Origin: an uncultured Clostridia bacterium
GTDB taxonomy: Bacteria > Bacillota > Clostridia > Christensenellales > UBA1242
DNA length: 64,000 nucleotides
Reading direction: 5' to 3'
NCBI GenBank assembly: GCA_934756675.1
Contig: CAKVLG010000002.1
Location: 1-64,000, forward strand
Shown here: positions 36,681 through 45,431 of the stretch, in pieces
Layout: each line of letters starts with the position of its first letter
Position numbering within the stretch: position 1 is the first letter of the stretch
Program-made: the position numbers and the translations under genes
Notes under the pieces: generated by a model
Seen by the model: the letters and a program-made list of their open reading frames with translations, nothing else
The model's database searches: none
Told to the model about the DNA's origin: nothing

Positions 36681-36755
36681 ACAACACCTCTTTTTTTGTA
36701 TTATAACAAAAACATGACAAATTGCAAAATATATTTGATAAAATTGTAAACTTTG

Positions 36756-36784
36756 TTGCAATTTTTTAAGCGGTATGCTAAAAT
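36756..36784 (+). promoter_or_regulatory. Promoter of tRNA-Leu(CAA)
   Basis: TTGCAA (36756-36761), a 17-base spacer and TAAAAT (36779-36784). Confidence 0.65.
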
Positions 36785-36796
36785 AACACTATGCAT

Positions 36797-36882
36797 GCCG
36801 GTGTGGCGGAATGGCAGACGCAGCAGACTCAAAATCTGCCGAGGGAAACTTCATGTCGGTTCGACCCCGACCACCGGCACCA
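36797..36882 (+). tRNA. tRNA-Leu (anticodon CAA)
   Basis: The acceptor arms are GCCGGTG/CACCGGC, the anticodon stem is GCAGA/TCTGC around loop CTCAAAA (anticodon CAA, reading TTG), and the T arm is GTCGG-TTCGACC-CCGAC. The variable arm is long and CCA is encoded. Confidence 0.95.
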
Positions 36883-36886
36883 AAAG

Positions 36887-36914
36887 GTCAAACTTTTAAG
36901 TTTGGCTTTTTTTA
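36887..36914 (+). terminator. Terminator after tRNA-Leu(CAA)
   Basis: GTCAAACT-TTTA-AGTTTGGC followed by TTTTTTT. Confidence 0.8.
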
Positions 36915-36926
36915 TTTCTTTGCATC

Positions 36927-36955
36927 TTGCGGAATGCTTGCCTGTGTGATATAAT
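36927..36955 (+). promoter_or_regulatory. Promoter of the gene at 36973
   Basis: TTGCGG (36927-36932), a 17-base spacer and TATAAT (36950-36955). Confidence 0.62.
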
Positions 36956-36972
36956 TGAAGTAGGAGAATATT

Positions 36973-37626
36973 ATGGGAATTTTAGATATGTTTAGGCGTA
37001 AAACACAAAAGATGCCAGTTGGTAAAGTTGAAAAGGTAGTTGTTGCAGAAGCTCAAAAAAAGAACGAGATAAAAACCGAAAAACAAAAACCAAACCGCAT
37101 CAGGCTTGTTTATGTTGCAATTGGCAAATATTTGTCTTATGACACAAGCGAAATTAGAACAGGTGAAACATATAACATTACAAGTGAGTTTGTTTTGCCA
37201 AGTGGAATGAGCATGAAAGATGCATGCAAGGTTGTATCATATCTTTCTGAAAAAGTTGAACGCGAAGATAATTTAGACGAGGCGTCACCAAGCAGCGTTG
37301 CAAAGGTTAGCAACATTTTGGAGCAATATGGCTTTAAGAAGGTGGAAAACTGCCCACATGGTAGATTTCATAGAACAAAAGACGTTCATGGAAACTTCTT
37401 ATCATCTTTCTCGACATTCGAAGATGTTGATGAACAAATCAAAGTTGATGATGTATTAGCCGAAAAACCTGGCGTTGTTGATTTGTTTACCGTTGGTGGT
37501 GACTTCCGCTTGTTTACGCGCACACCAATGGACAAAAGATATTTCGAATGGTTCACGCCAAGAGTTAAAAGAGAAGAAATCGAAAAGATTTATGCGAACA
37601 TTGGCGAAGACATTAGTGAGTTTTAA
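36973..37626 (+). CDS. Unrecognised cytoplasmic protein
   Basis: The 217-residue protein has a basic N-terminal tail (about 1-42, rich in K and Q) and then a globular part. I see no membrane segment or known motif. Recognisable pieces are RLVYVAIGKYLSYDTSEIRTG, the Cys/His segment ENCPHGRFHRTKDVHGNF (about residues 127-144), and a C-terminal TPMDKRYFEWFTPRVKREE. The ribosome site TAGGAG lies 6 bases before the ATG. It has its own promoter and terminator. Function unknown. Confidence 0.65.
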   Translation: MGILDMFRRKTQKMPVGKVEKVVVAEAQKKNEIKTEKQKPNRIRLVYVAIGKYLSYDTSEIRTGETYNITSEFVLPSGMSMKDACKVVSYLSEKVEREDNLDEASPSSVAKVSNILEQYGFKKVENCPHGRFHRTKDVHGNFLSSFSTFEDVDEQIKVDDVLAEKPGVVDLFTVGGDFRLFTRTPMDKRYFEWFTPRVKREEIEKIYANIGEDISEF

Positions 37627-37652
37627 TAATTTATCTTAGTATTAATAGCAAT

Positions 37653-37685
37653 AAAAAAAACACTAGTATATCTGGTGTTTTTTTT
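37653..37685 (+). terminator. Terminator after the gene at 36973
   Basis: AAACACTAG-TATAT-CTGGTGTTT (one G-T pair) followed by T. Confidence 0.82.
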
Positions 37686-37724
37686 GTGCGGTTTTTCTGG
37701 TATTTTGTATTGCGTTTTCGGGTA

Positions 37725-37752
37725 TTGACTTTGCATTTTTGTGTGGTATAAT
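37725..37752 (+). promoter_or_regulatory. Promoter of the gene at 37774
   Basis: TTGACT (37725-37730), a 16-base spacer and TATAAT (37747-37752). Confidence 0.65.
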
Positions 37753-37773
37753 AATGCCTGTTAGGAGATTATT

Positions 37774-38355
37774 ATGAGAATTAGTTTTGGTCAATTTCAA
37801 AGACAAACTTTTATTGAAGAGATTAAAAATTATAAAAAATATTTAATGAGTGAACCTTTAAAGAAATTTAGAGACGACATGATAAATGAAATAGATGAAA
37901 ATTGGAAAAAGTTTGAAGCAGAGAACAAGGGCATGGATTTTTATGAGTTCGAAGCTGAAGCTGATGAAGTTAGGTTTCAAAACAGCATGAAATCGCTTAT
38001 GTGTTACAGATTGTATTCATCACTTTACCAAAACATTTTTTCTATTTGGGAACTTCAAGTGCAAGACAGTTACACACCTGTGAAACTTGATTATAACGAC
38101 AAAATCACAGAGTTTAAAACTGTTGTAAATGTGTTGAAGCATGGTAGCGGCAGGTCGTATGATTATTTAAAAAGAATTGACTCTAAATACTTGCAAGAAC
38201 CAAAAGAATTTCCATACTTATTGCCAAATGTTCATTCGGGTAGAACGCTTAATTTGGAGTTTAAAGATTTGCCAGAGTTTTGTGATACGCTTATAAAAGC
38301 GTGGGAAGATATCGACAGAGAAAAACGTGCCGAAGAGCTTGAACCAAACGCATAG
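37774..38355 (+). CDS. Unrecognised helical protein (possibly HEPN-like)
   Basis: The 193-residue protein is mostly helical and charged. It has an aromatic-rich helix YRLYSSLYQNIFSIWELQVQ (about residues 78-97) and then VVNVLKHGSGRSYDYLKR (about 117-134). A helix pair followed by a K/R-H-G-x-G loop is reminiscent of HEPN-type helical domains, but the R-x4-6-H catalytic motif is not clear, so this is speculation. It has a good ribosome site (TTAGGAG) and its own promoter. A shared terminator separates it from the converging ABC gene. Confidence 0.62.
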   Translation: MRISFGQFQRQTFIEEIKNYKKYLMSEPLKKFRDDMINEIDENWKKFEAENKGMDFYEFEAEADEVRFQNSMKSLMCYRLYSSLYQNIFSIWELQVQDSYTPVKLDYNDKITEFKTVVNVLKHGSGRSYDYLKRIDSKYLQEPKEFPYLLPNVHSGRTLNLEFKDLPEFCDTLIKAWEDIDREKRAEELEPNA

Positions 38356-38375
38356 AAATTGAATAAATATTAACG

Positions 38376-38405
38376 AAAAAAGACCCACATTTGGGGGTCT
38401 TTTTT
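38376..38405. terminator. Bidirectional terminator
   Basis: AAAAAAGACCC/GGGTCTTTTTT with a loop of 8 bases. It stops the gene at 37774 and the converging ABC gene. Confidence 0.85.
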
Positions 38406-40175
38406 CTATTCTGTTTTATATAGATTGTTATATTGCTCGCAATTTTTCATAAGGTATTTGTGCGTGCCTTCGGCTATTATTTTATGATTATCCATAAAGA
38501 TAATCTTGTCAGCATTATGAATTGTTGTTAGTCTGTGGGCAACAATAATAATCGTGTGTGTAGTCGAAAGGTTGTTTATAACTTTTTGAATTTTTGCTTG
38601 GTTTTCATTGTCGAGCGAAGATGTGGATTCGTCAAACATAATGACTTTTGCATTGCTGAGTAACGCTCTTGCAATTGCAAGCCTTTGTCTTTGACCACCA
38701 GAAAGGTTAATACCATTTTCACCAATAAGTGTGTCGTAACCATCTTTGCAAGTAACGATAAAGTCGTCAAGTTCGGCTTTTTTGCATGCGGCAACGATTT
38801 CTTTCTCTGAGGCATCTGGTTTAACTAGTTGCAAATTGCCCTTAAATGTCATATTGAAAATATATGGCGTTTGTTGAATGTATGCAATGTTGTTGCGAAT
38901 CGAGTTTTTAGATAGCTCTTGAATGTTTACACCGTCAAATAAAATTTCGCCACTTGTTACATTATAGAATTTTGAAATAAGTGAAAGGGTAGTGCTTTTT
39001 CCGCAACCTGTTTTACCAACAAATGCGGTAATTTTGTTTGCTTCAATATCAAATGAAACATCGTCTAGTACTTTTGAAGAATCGCCATAACTAAATGATA
39101 CGTTTTTAAACGATATATTGCCAGTAACATCTAAATCGCGAGTTCCAAATGTTTCTTGTGGAAACTTTTCTTTATCAAACAAATCCATCATACGTGAAGC
39201 GGAAGTTTCGATGTCGCCAAACTCTTCACTAATCGAGAAGACATTACTAAAAAGCATGTTTATCCAGCCACGCATTTGCCAAACATATAGCATTGCACCG
39301 ACTGAATAGTATCCCGTTTTACCAAACCAAACAATAAGTAATAAAAATATAAAGTTATTAAATGCAAAACTGAAAAAGTTTGTTGGCAAGATACGGCGAA
39401 GTGCCCATTTTCTGATCTTGTATTTGTTTGAAAAATATTCGTTTTGTTTATCGTAATAGCTTTTTGAAACATTATCTTGCATGTTAAGACCTTTTACGTC
39501 TTGTGCACCGCGAATGCCTTCCATAACAATGTTTTGTGATTGGTCATTAATCTCGCGGTTCTTTTTATAGAGTGCGTTGCGTTTTGGAATTAGGAACTTA
39601 TAGTCTATACACTTTATAAAATAAAACAAACATGTGACGAGTGAAAGAATCGGGGCAGTGGTGAATAGAACAATTGTGTAGGCAATACTCTTTACAATTA
39701 TACGTACTTTTTCGAGAATGCGGGTAAAACAACCTGTAACAGTTGCAGAGTCATTTATTCTTGAAACAAAATAGCTGGTTTGATTGCCCTTAAAACATTC
39801 TGGCGAAAGAGTTGAGATATAGTTGTATAGCGAATTCTTTGTTTTAATCAATAAGTTGTTATTAAACTTTTCGTCTAGTATGCCGTTGACATAGTCGAAA
39901 ACATAATCAAGAATATGCATAACAAACATCGCAATTGCAAAATGTATTAGGTTTGTCCAGGCGGAAGTAGTTATACAAAACAATATGTTCTTTAAAATAA
40001 TTGCTTCTAATGTTGCTACTATTGTACTTATGCAATAAATAAAAATAAGTAGGGCAAAGGTCTTTTTATCGAAATCTATAAGTTTAAGAGCTCTTTTTGT
40101 ATTCTTTAAACCTTTAACTTTTTTGATATCTTCTTTTGATACATTAAATATACTATCTTTTTCTTTTGTTTTCAT
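38406..40175 (-). CDS. ABC exporter with fused membrane and ATPase domains
   Basis: The 589-residue half-transporter starts at the ATG at 40175; upstream codons overlap the promoter. The membrane domain with six predicted helices spans about residues 45-310. The ATPase domain follows, with Walker A GKTGCGKSTT, Q-loop IQQTPYIF, signature LSGGQRQRLAIARAL, Walker B VIMFDESTSSLD and H-loop AHRLTTI. It belongs to the MsbA/MDR-like type IV exporters. The substrate (lipid, peptide or drug) is unknown, and it probably works as a homodimer. No partner half-transporter lies next to it. The mRNA may be leaderless: a near-consensus promoter ends 6 bases before the ATG. Confidence 0.9.
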   Translation of the reverse strand: MKTKEKDSIFNVSKEDIKKVKGLKNTKRALKLIDFDKKTFALLIFIYCISTIVATLEAIILKNILFCITTSAWTNLIHFAIAMFVMHILDYVFDYVNGILDEKFNNNLLIKTKNSLYNYISTLSPECFKGNQTSYFVSRINDSATVTGCFTRILEKVRIIVKSIAYTIVLFTTAPILSLVTCLFYFIKCIDYKFLIPKRNALYKKNREINDQSQNIVMEGIRGAQDVKGLNMQDNVSKSYYDKQNEYFSNKYKIRKWALRRILPTNFFSFAFNNFIFLLLIVWFGKTGYYSVGAMLYVWQMRGWINMLFSNVFSISEEFGDIETSASRMMDLFDKEKFPQETFGTRDLDVTGNISFKNVSFSYGDSSKVLDDVSFDIEANKITAFVGKTGCGKSTTLSLISKFYNVTSGEILFDGVNIQELSKNSIRNNIAYIQQTPYIFNMTFKGNLQLVKPDASEKEIVAACKKAELDDFIVTCKDGYDTLIGENGINLSGGQRQRLAIARALLSNAKVIMFDESTSSLDNENQAKIQKVINNLSTTHTIIIVAHRLTTIHNADKIIFMDNHKIIAEGTHKYLMKNCEQYNNLYKTE

Positions 40176-40181
40176 GGGGTC

Positions 40182-40210
40182 ATTATACAACAAAAAACTC
40201 ACCGTGTAAA
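40182..40210 (-). promoter_or_regulatory. Promoter of the ABC exporter gene
   Basis: On the minus strand, TTTACA (40210-40205), a 17-base spacer and TATAAT (40187-40182). The ATG follows 6 bases later with no ribosome site. Confidence 0.7.
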
Positions 40211-40268
40211 TAGGCTGCGGGTTTAGTTTGTGTTATTTTATAAAAAATCAATTATGCCTTTAAATTTG

Positions 40269-40297
40269 TTTACCTAGACAAAAAGATTTGTTATAAT
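40269..40297 (+). promoter_or_regulatory. Promoter of the membrane-protein pair
   Basis: TTTACC (40269-40274), a 17-base spacer and TATAAT (40292-40297). Confidence 0.62.
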
Positions 40298-40325
40298 GAT
40301 TATAATAAGAATTATGGAGAAAAGT

Positions 40326-41021
40326 ATGGATAAATCTTATAAAAATAGAATCTATAATAGAATTACATACATTTGCATTTGTTTGCTTTTGCTTGTAACT
40401 ATGGCTATGCCCATGCTTAGCTTGGACCTTACTATTGGTGCAAATACAAAAGATGTTTGTAATTCGGTAACACCAGTGATGGTTATGCGTGTTGGTCTTT
40501 CAGACAAAGCAAAGGTTGACGAGATGTATGTGGCTCACACTGCAAAAGTGCGTGAGTTTGTCCGAGTTCAACAAGAAGCTGGCAAAACTACAGAAGAAAT
40601 TGAAAAGATGCTCCTTACAAATAAAGACAATAACATGGCTTATTTAATTAATATGTATCGTACAGAAGCTGCACCTGTTAAGAACTTTTCAATTGTATTG
40701 CTATTTACTTATATATTTGTTGGCATTTTGCTTGCTATGCTTTGTATTGCTTGTTTTATTGATAAACCAGGGCTTGATATTGCAAATATTATTGTAACAT
40801 TTATTATGGCAATTCTTGCTATAGTTTCGCTCACATTCTCACTTGTACTCAAATCTGGTGAGCTTCAAGTTTATACTGGTAATGGGGAACTTGGCACTTA
40901 TGTATTTGCATTAGCAGCTGTTGCGCTTGCCGTTGTTGAGGTTGTTCAATTCTTTATTGGCAGACGTGATAGAAAGGTTAAGGAATCTGATATTATTAAA
41001 CCATTTGTGGAGGAAAAGTAA
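40326..41021 (+). CDS. Four-helix membrane protein A (paralogue of next gene)
   Basis: I chose the ATG at 40326 because GGAGA lies 4-8 bases upstream; two earlier in-frame ATGs lack a site. The 231-residue protein has TM1 at about 10-32, an outer loop of about 85 mostly helical residues, and three more helices (CIACFID, SLTFSLVL and AVVEVVQFF mark their ends), then a charged tail. I recognise no family. The next gene encodes a protein with the same plan, and its ATG directly abuts this stop codon. The function is unknown. Confidence 0.68.
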   Translation: MDKSYKNRIYNRITYICICLLLLVTMAMPMLSLDLTIGANTKDVCNSVTPVMVMRVGLSDKAKVDEMYVAHTAKVREFVRVQQEAGKTTEEIEKMLLTNKDNNMAYLINMYRTEAAPVKNFSIVLLFTYIFVGILLAMLCIACFIDKPGLDIANIIVTFIMAILAIVSLTFSLVLKSGELQVYTGNGELGTYVFALAAVALAVVEVVQFFIGRRDRKVKESDIIKPFVEEK

Positions 41022-41723
41022 ATGGAAAAACGTACAAGTTTAGTTTCTAGAATTTTTACATGGGTGTTGCTTGCACTTGTTGTGCTTGCAATGTTTGTTC
41101 CAGTATTTACAGTTAAAGCAGAAGTTTCGGTTGGTTCTAGCAAAGAAACAGTCTTTTCTGCAAATGTTTCGACACTTGATGTTTTGTCTGTCGCTTTTAT
41201 GAGTGATGAACAAAAACAAGATGAACTCAACAAGCTATCTAAACAACGTTTAGAAGATATTGCAAAAGTAGTAGCTAACGGCGATGCAGAAGAAAATGCT
41301 GTTAAAAAAGTAAACGGATATAGTTATATGGGTAAATATGCATTGCTCAATTATTTTGGTAGCGAAACAGATGAAAAAGCTCTTGGTATTGATACAAAAA
41401 CTTGGTTAATACTTGCAGCTGTTGTTGAAATATTGTTGCTTGTGTGCGTTGCGCTCGACTTATTTTTCTCTTATATGTGTATGCAATATGACAATGTCAG
41501 TCTTCCAAGACTTGTTAAATCTTTTGGATTTTTAATTCTTGTATTTGGAGTTGGTTTGATGGCAATTTATATGTTCACATTAAGAGCAAAAGTTCTGTCT
41601 GTTTCGGTAACAACTGTTATGAATGTTTTAGCTTACATATTTGCTGGTATTTGCGTATTCTTGCCAATATACGAATGTATGGTGTTTAAACGCAGAAAAT
41701 CTTATATGAAGAAAAGAAAATAA
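41022..41723 (+). CDS. Four-helix membrane protein B (paralogue of previous gene)
   Basis: The 233-residue protein starts immediately after the stop of gene A, with GGAGG upstream inside gene A. It repeats the layout of A: TM1 (LLALVVLAMFVPVFTV), an outer loop of about 90 residues with the helix KQDELNKLSKQRLEDIAKVV, and three more helices ending in a Lys-rich tail. No known family was recognised. The pair is probably one complex; the role is unknown. A hairpin follows at 41725. Confidence 0.68.
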   Translation: MEKRTSLVSRIFTWVLLALVVLAMFVPVFTVKAEVSVGSSKETVFSANVSTLDVLSVAFMSDEQKQDELNKLSKQRLEDIAKVVANGDAEENAVKKVNGYSYMGKYALLNYFGSETDEKALGIDTKTWLILAAVVEILLLVCVALDLFFSYMCMQYDNVSLPRLVKSFGFLILVFGVGLMAIYMFTLRAKVLSVSVTTVMNVLAYIFAGICVFLPIYECMVFKRRKSYMKKRK

Positions 41724-41724
41724 A

Positions 41725-41755
41725 AAGCGGGGCTAGCCCCGCTTAATTATTATTG
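41725..41755 (+). terminator. Probable weak terminator (20-base palindrome)
   Basis: AAGCGGGG-CTAG-CCCCGCTT is a perfect palindrome followed only by TAATTATTATT, so termination may be incomplete. Confidence 0.6.
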
Positions 41756-41782
41756 ACTAAAAATTGTCTTTCACGTTAATAA
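41753..41782 (+). promoter_or_regulatory. Promoter of polA
   Basis: TTGACT (41753-41758), an 18-base spacer and TAATAA (41777-41782). ACGGAG precedes the ATG at 41799. Confidence 0.5.
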
Positions 41783-41798
41783 TTACTACGGAGATTTT

Positions 41799-44327
41799 AT
41801 GGATAATAACAACTTGATAATTGTTGATGGTAACAGTATCTTTTATAGATCATTTTACGCTTTGCCTTTGCTCAAAAACAACAAGGGTGAGCCTTGCAAT
41901 GCTATTTATGGGTTTATGATTGAACTGGTTAAAATCATACAAACATTTAAGCCAAAATACTTAGCTGTAGCGTTTGATAAAACGCGTTCCAAGGAAAGAA
42001 CAGCTCTTTATAGCGAATACAAGGCAAACCGCAAAAAAGCACCCGCAGAACTGTTGAGCCAACTTGGACTTATTGGTAGTGTGCTTGACGTTGTAAAAGT
42101 TCCACACTTTGCTATACCAGATTTTGAAGGTGACGATGTTGTTGGTACGCTTGCAAAAAAGTTTGAAGATAAGTGTAATACATATATAATTTCAAGCGAC
42201 CGCGATTTGTTCCAGTTAATTAGTGACAAGACGCATATGCTTTATGTTCGAAAAGGTATATCTGAAACAATTGAACTCACACCAAACGTTTTGAAAGAAA
42301 AGTTCGGTTTTTTGCCAAAACACGTTGTTGACATAAAAGCACTGGCAGGTGACACGTCAGATAATATTCCTGGCATTGCTGGCATTGGCGAAAAGAGTGC
42401 AGAAGAATTGGTTGTTAAGTTTGACACAATCGAAAATATCATCGCTCACATTGATGAAATAAAACCAAGGCAAAAAGCAGCACTAGAAGGTAAAGAAAAT
42501 GTGTGGCAGATGTGTAGAAAACTTGCAACAATAAAAATTGATGTTCCGCTTGGCGATGTTAAGCTCGAAGATTTATTGTATGAATTTCCATTCAACAATG
42601 CAACAAAAGAACTGTTTGTTGATTTTGGGTTTAAAACTCTTACAAACAAACCAGAACTATTTTCGTCTGGTAATAAAGATGTAAATCTTGAAATGAAAGA
42701 AGAAGCACCACTTGTTATAGAAGAGGTTAATAGTGCACAAAAACTAGATAAAATCATATCGCAAATAAAAGAAAACAAAGAGTGTAGTGTTTATGAGAGT
42801 GACGACTACATCATGTTAAACGTGAAAAATGATTTGTATAAAATTGCAGAAGGTAATTATGTATTGTGTGAAAAAATCGCAAAATTTGTGCTAAAAGACT
42901 GTAAAATCAATAAAATTTTGATAGATAACAAAGTTTTTTACAATTTTGCAAAAAAATATGGTGGCACTTTATCGTTGCCATATTTCGATTTAATGATAGC
43001 AGATCACTTGTCTAGTGGCAAGGTTGTTAAAAGTGTTGAAGACTTTGTTTCTAAAAATTCTTCACCAAGTAGAATTATTAGTGATATGCCTAAATTGGCA
43101 AAAACATTAGAGCAAAAAATAAAAGATGAAAAAGTTGATAAACTTTTCTATGATGTCGAAACACCACTTTCACTTTTGCTTAATGAAATGAGTGATGCCG
43201 GATTCAAAGTAAAAACAACAACATTAATTGCTTTAAATGAAAAGTTGAATAGTGAAGCAAAAATGCTTGAATCTGAAATTTATAAACTTTGTGGTGGCGA
43301 GTTTAATATTCGTTCACCGCGTCAACTTGCAAGCGTGTTATATGAAAAACTTGGGTTGCCTGGTAACAAAAAAGGTTCTACTAAATCTGATATTTTAGAC
43401 GAACTTGCAGACAGACATCCCGTGATTCCACTTTTACAACAATACAGAAAAATAATGAAATTTATCGGTACGTATCTCGAGGGTTTTATTCCTTATGTTT
43501 CAGAAGATGGTTTTGTGCACACAAAATTTAATCAAACACTAACAAATACTGGTAGGCTTTCGTCTAGCGAACCAAACATGCAAAATATTCCTATTCGCGG
43601 CGAAGGGTCAGAAGAACTTAGAACCATGTTTTGCGCTAGGAGTAGCGGAAACGTGCTTGTTGATGGTGACTATTCGCAAATTGAACTAAGATTACTTGCA
43701 GCATTTTCTGGCGACCCATTGATGATTGATGCTTTTAATAGAGGGTGTGATATTCACACTGAAACTGCATCTGAAGTGTTTGGCGTGCCAAAGACACTTG
43801 TAACAACACAAATGCGTCGAATAGCAAAAGTTGTAAATTTTGGTATTATTTATGGTATTAGTGGTTTTGGCTTGGCGCAAGACTTAAAGATTAATCCAAA
43901 AGAAGCTAAAAATTATATAGATTCATTTTTTGAAAAACACCCAAAAGTAAAAGAATATATGTCTTCTGTGGTTGAAAAAACAAAACAGACTGGCAAGGCA
44001 TATACTATGCTTGGCAGATTTAGAAATATGGACGCTGAAATCAACTCACATAATTACCTAATTCGTTCTAGCGCCGAAAGGGCAGCAGAAAACATGCCGC
44101 TTCAAGGTTCGGCAGCAGATATCATTAAACTTGCAATGATAAATGTTGATAAGACATTAAAGAAAAATAACTTAAAAGCAAAACTTATTTCGCAAATTCA
44201 TGATGAGTTGATTGTCGATTGTCCAAAAGAAGAAGAGGAACTTGTAAAACAAATCATGCATCAAGAAATGGAAAACGTTGTAAAATTGCAGGTACCATTA
44301 ATTGTTGATATTAGTGCAAAATATTAA
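41799..44327 (+). CDS. polA: DNA polymerase I
   Basis: The 842-residue protein fills repair gaps and removes RNA primers. The N-terminal 5' nuclease domain (about 1-290) shows VDGNSIFYRSFYAL, FEGDDVVGTLA and GDTSDNIPGI. The central region (about 300-460) is shortened and lacks the DxE metal residues of a 3'-5' exonuclease, so proofreading is probably absent, as in many Gram-positive PolA proteins. The polymerase domain has NTGRLSSSEPNMQNIP, motif A DYSQIELRLLA, the finger helix RRIAKVVNFGIIYGIS and motif C QIHDELIVD. The ribosome site CGGAG is good. A terminator overlaps the stop codon. Confidence 0.95.
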   Translation: MDNNNLIIVDGNSIFYRSFYALPLLKNNKGEPCNAIYGFMIELVKIIQTFKPKYLAVAFDKTRSKERTALYSEYKANRKKAPAELLSQLGLIGSVLDVVKVPHFAIPDFEGDDVVGTLAKKFEDKCNTYIISSDRDLFQLISDKTHMLYVRKGISETIELTPNVLKEKFGFLPKHVVDIKALAGDTSDNIPGIAGIGEKSAEELVVKFDTIENIIAHIDEIKPRQKAALEGKENVWQMCRKLATIKIDVPLGDVKLEDLLYEFPFNNATKELFVDFGFKTLTNKPELFSSGNKDVNLEMKEEAPLVIEEVNSAQKLDKIISQIKENKECSVYESDDYIMLNVKNDLYKIAEGNYVLCEKIAKFVLKDCKINKILIDNKVFYNFAKKYGGTLSLPYFDLMIADHLSSGKVVKSVEDFVSKNSSPSRIISDMPKLAKTLEQKIKDEKVDKLFYDVETPLSLLLNEMSDAGFKVKTTTLIALNEKLNSEAKMLESEIYKLCGGEFNIRSPRQLASVLYEKLGLPGNKKGSTKSDILDELADRHPVIPLLQQYRKIMKFIGTYLEGFIPYVSEDGFVHTKFNQTLTNTGRLSSSEPNMQNIPIRGEGSEELRTMFCARSSGNVLVDGDYSQIELRLLAAFSGDPLMIDAFNRGCDIHTETASEVFGVPKTLVTTQMRRIAKVVNFGIIYGISGFGLAQDLKINPKEAKNYIDSFFEKHPKVKEYMSSVVEKTKQTGKAYTMLGRFRNMDAEINSHNYLIRSSAERAAENMPLQGSAADIIKLAMINVDKTLKKNNLKAKLISQIHDELIVDCPKEEEELVKQIMHQEMENVVKLQVPLIVDISAKY

Positions 44328-44351
44328 GCTTAACGTTGGTTAAGCTTTTTT
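44326..44351 (+). terminator. Terminator overlapping the polA stop codon
   Basis: AAGCTTAAC-GTTG-GTTAAGCTT followed by TTTT; the stem begins inside the TAA stop codon. Confidence 0.8.
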
Positions 44352-44386
44352 GATTCTACATTTATATATTCAATGTAGAAAACTAT

Positions 44387-44415
44387 TTGCGATTTTGTTT
44401 TTAATTTGGTATAAT
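44387..44415 (+). promoter_or_regulatory. Promoter of the DegV gene
   Basis: TTGCGA (44387-44392), a 17-base spacer and TATAAT (44410-44415). Confidence 0.68.
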
Positions 44416-44445
44416 AAATGTTGTAAAGTGACAAAAGGAGAATTT

Positions 44446-45318
44446 ATGAGCGTTTTATTTACAGATACCGATTGCGAAATGGACTGGAGAGATGTTGAAA
44501 AATATAATATTCACGTAATGGGCATGCCTTATATTCTAGATGGTGAAGAAAAAGTTTATGACATGGGTAAGGATGAAGAAGTAATTCATCATTTTTACAA
44601 AAGAGTAAAAGAAGGGGCTATGCCATTGACAGCGGCACTTAACCCAAATGATTATGTTAATTATTTTGAACCTATTTTTGCAGCAGGGGAAGATATTTTT
44701 TATATTCATTTTTCAAATGAACTTTCAGGAACATTCAAATATATGCAAATGGCTCTTGAGCAACTGAAAGAAAAATATCCAGAAAGAAAGGTAACAACTT
44801 TCGACACAAAGAGTATTTGCCTTGGTGCGGGTATTCAAGTATTAGAGGCTGCAAAATTGAAGGCTAATGGTGCAACAGATGAAGAGATACTTGCTTTTCT
44901 CGAAAATTTTTCAAAACATATTTGTACAACATTTATGGTAGATAGCTTATCACATTTGCGTCGTGGTGGCAGAATTTCATCTGCTGCAGCTGTTATCGGT
45001 GGTTTGCTTAACATTAAGCCTATATTACACTTAACAGACGATGGTAAAATTGTTAAAGTCGGTGCAGGCAATGGCGTTAAAAAGACTATTAATATCATGG
45101 CTAACACATTTAAACAAAACTATTTGCCAGATAATGAATATTCAGTTTATATTGTTGATGCTGAAAATGGTAATGTTGCAGATAGCTTAGCAAATGCAAT
45201 ACGACCATATATTAAAAATAAAAATGTTAAAATCGAAAGATTATTAATTGGACCAGTTATAGGTACACATTGTGGACCTGGCTCGGTTGGTCTTATTTAT
45301 TATTCTGCAAAAAGATAA
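44446..45318 (+). CDS. DegV-family fatty-acid-binding protein
   Basis: DegV/FakB proteins hold a fatty acid for phosphorylation by FakA. The 290-residue protein starts at the ATG at 44446 with AAAAGGAG upstream; the longer frame includes the promoter. It has an N-terminal strand VLFTDTDCEM, the fatty-acid head-group loop FSNELSGTF, TFDTKSICLGAG, DSLSHLRRGGRIS and the late GPVIGTHCGPGSVGL; these are the characteristic DegV segments in order. fakA is not in this window. It has its own promoter and terminator. Confidence 0.9.
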   Translation: MSVLFTDTDCEMDWRDVEKYNIHVMGMPYILDGEEKVYDMGKDEEVIHHFYKRVKEGAMPLTAALNPNDYVNYFEPIFAAGEDIFYIHFSNELSGTFKYMQMALEQLKEKYPERKVTTFDTKSICLGAGIQVLEAAKLKANGATDEEILAFLENFSKHICTTFMVDSLSHLRRGGRISSAAAVIGGLLNIKPILHLTDDGKIVKVGAGNGVKKTINIMANTFKQNYLPDNEYSVYIVDAENGNVADSLANAIRPYIKNKNVKIERLLIGPVIGTHCGPGSVGLIYYSAKR

Positions 45319-45328
45319 TAGAGAAATA

Positions 45329-45358
45329 AAAAACACACTATTGCGGTGTGTTTTTTTT
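45329..45358 (+). terminator. Terminator after the DegV gene
   Basis: AAAACACAC-TATTGCG-GTGTGTTTT followed by T. Confidence 0.88.
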
Positions 45359-45385
45359 GCTGTCAATATTAACAAATAAATAAGG

Positions 45386-45416
45386 AAAAAAAGAACTTCA
45401 AACGAAGTTCTTTTTT
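45386..45416. terminator. Bidirectional terminator at the end of the surface locus
   Basis: GAACTTC-AAAC-GAAGTTC flanked by seven A and six T. On the minus strand it ends the transcript of the SH3-type gene. Confidence 0.85.
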
Positions 45417-45431
45417 AAGCCATAAAATAAT

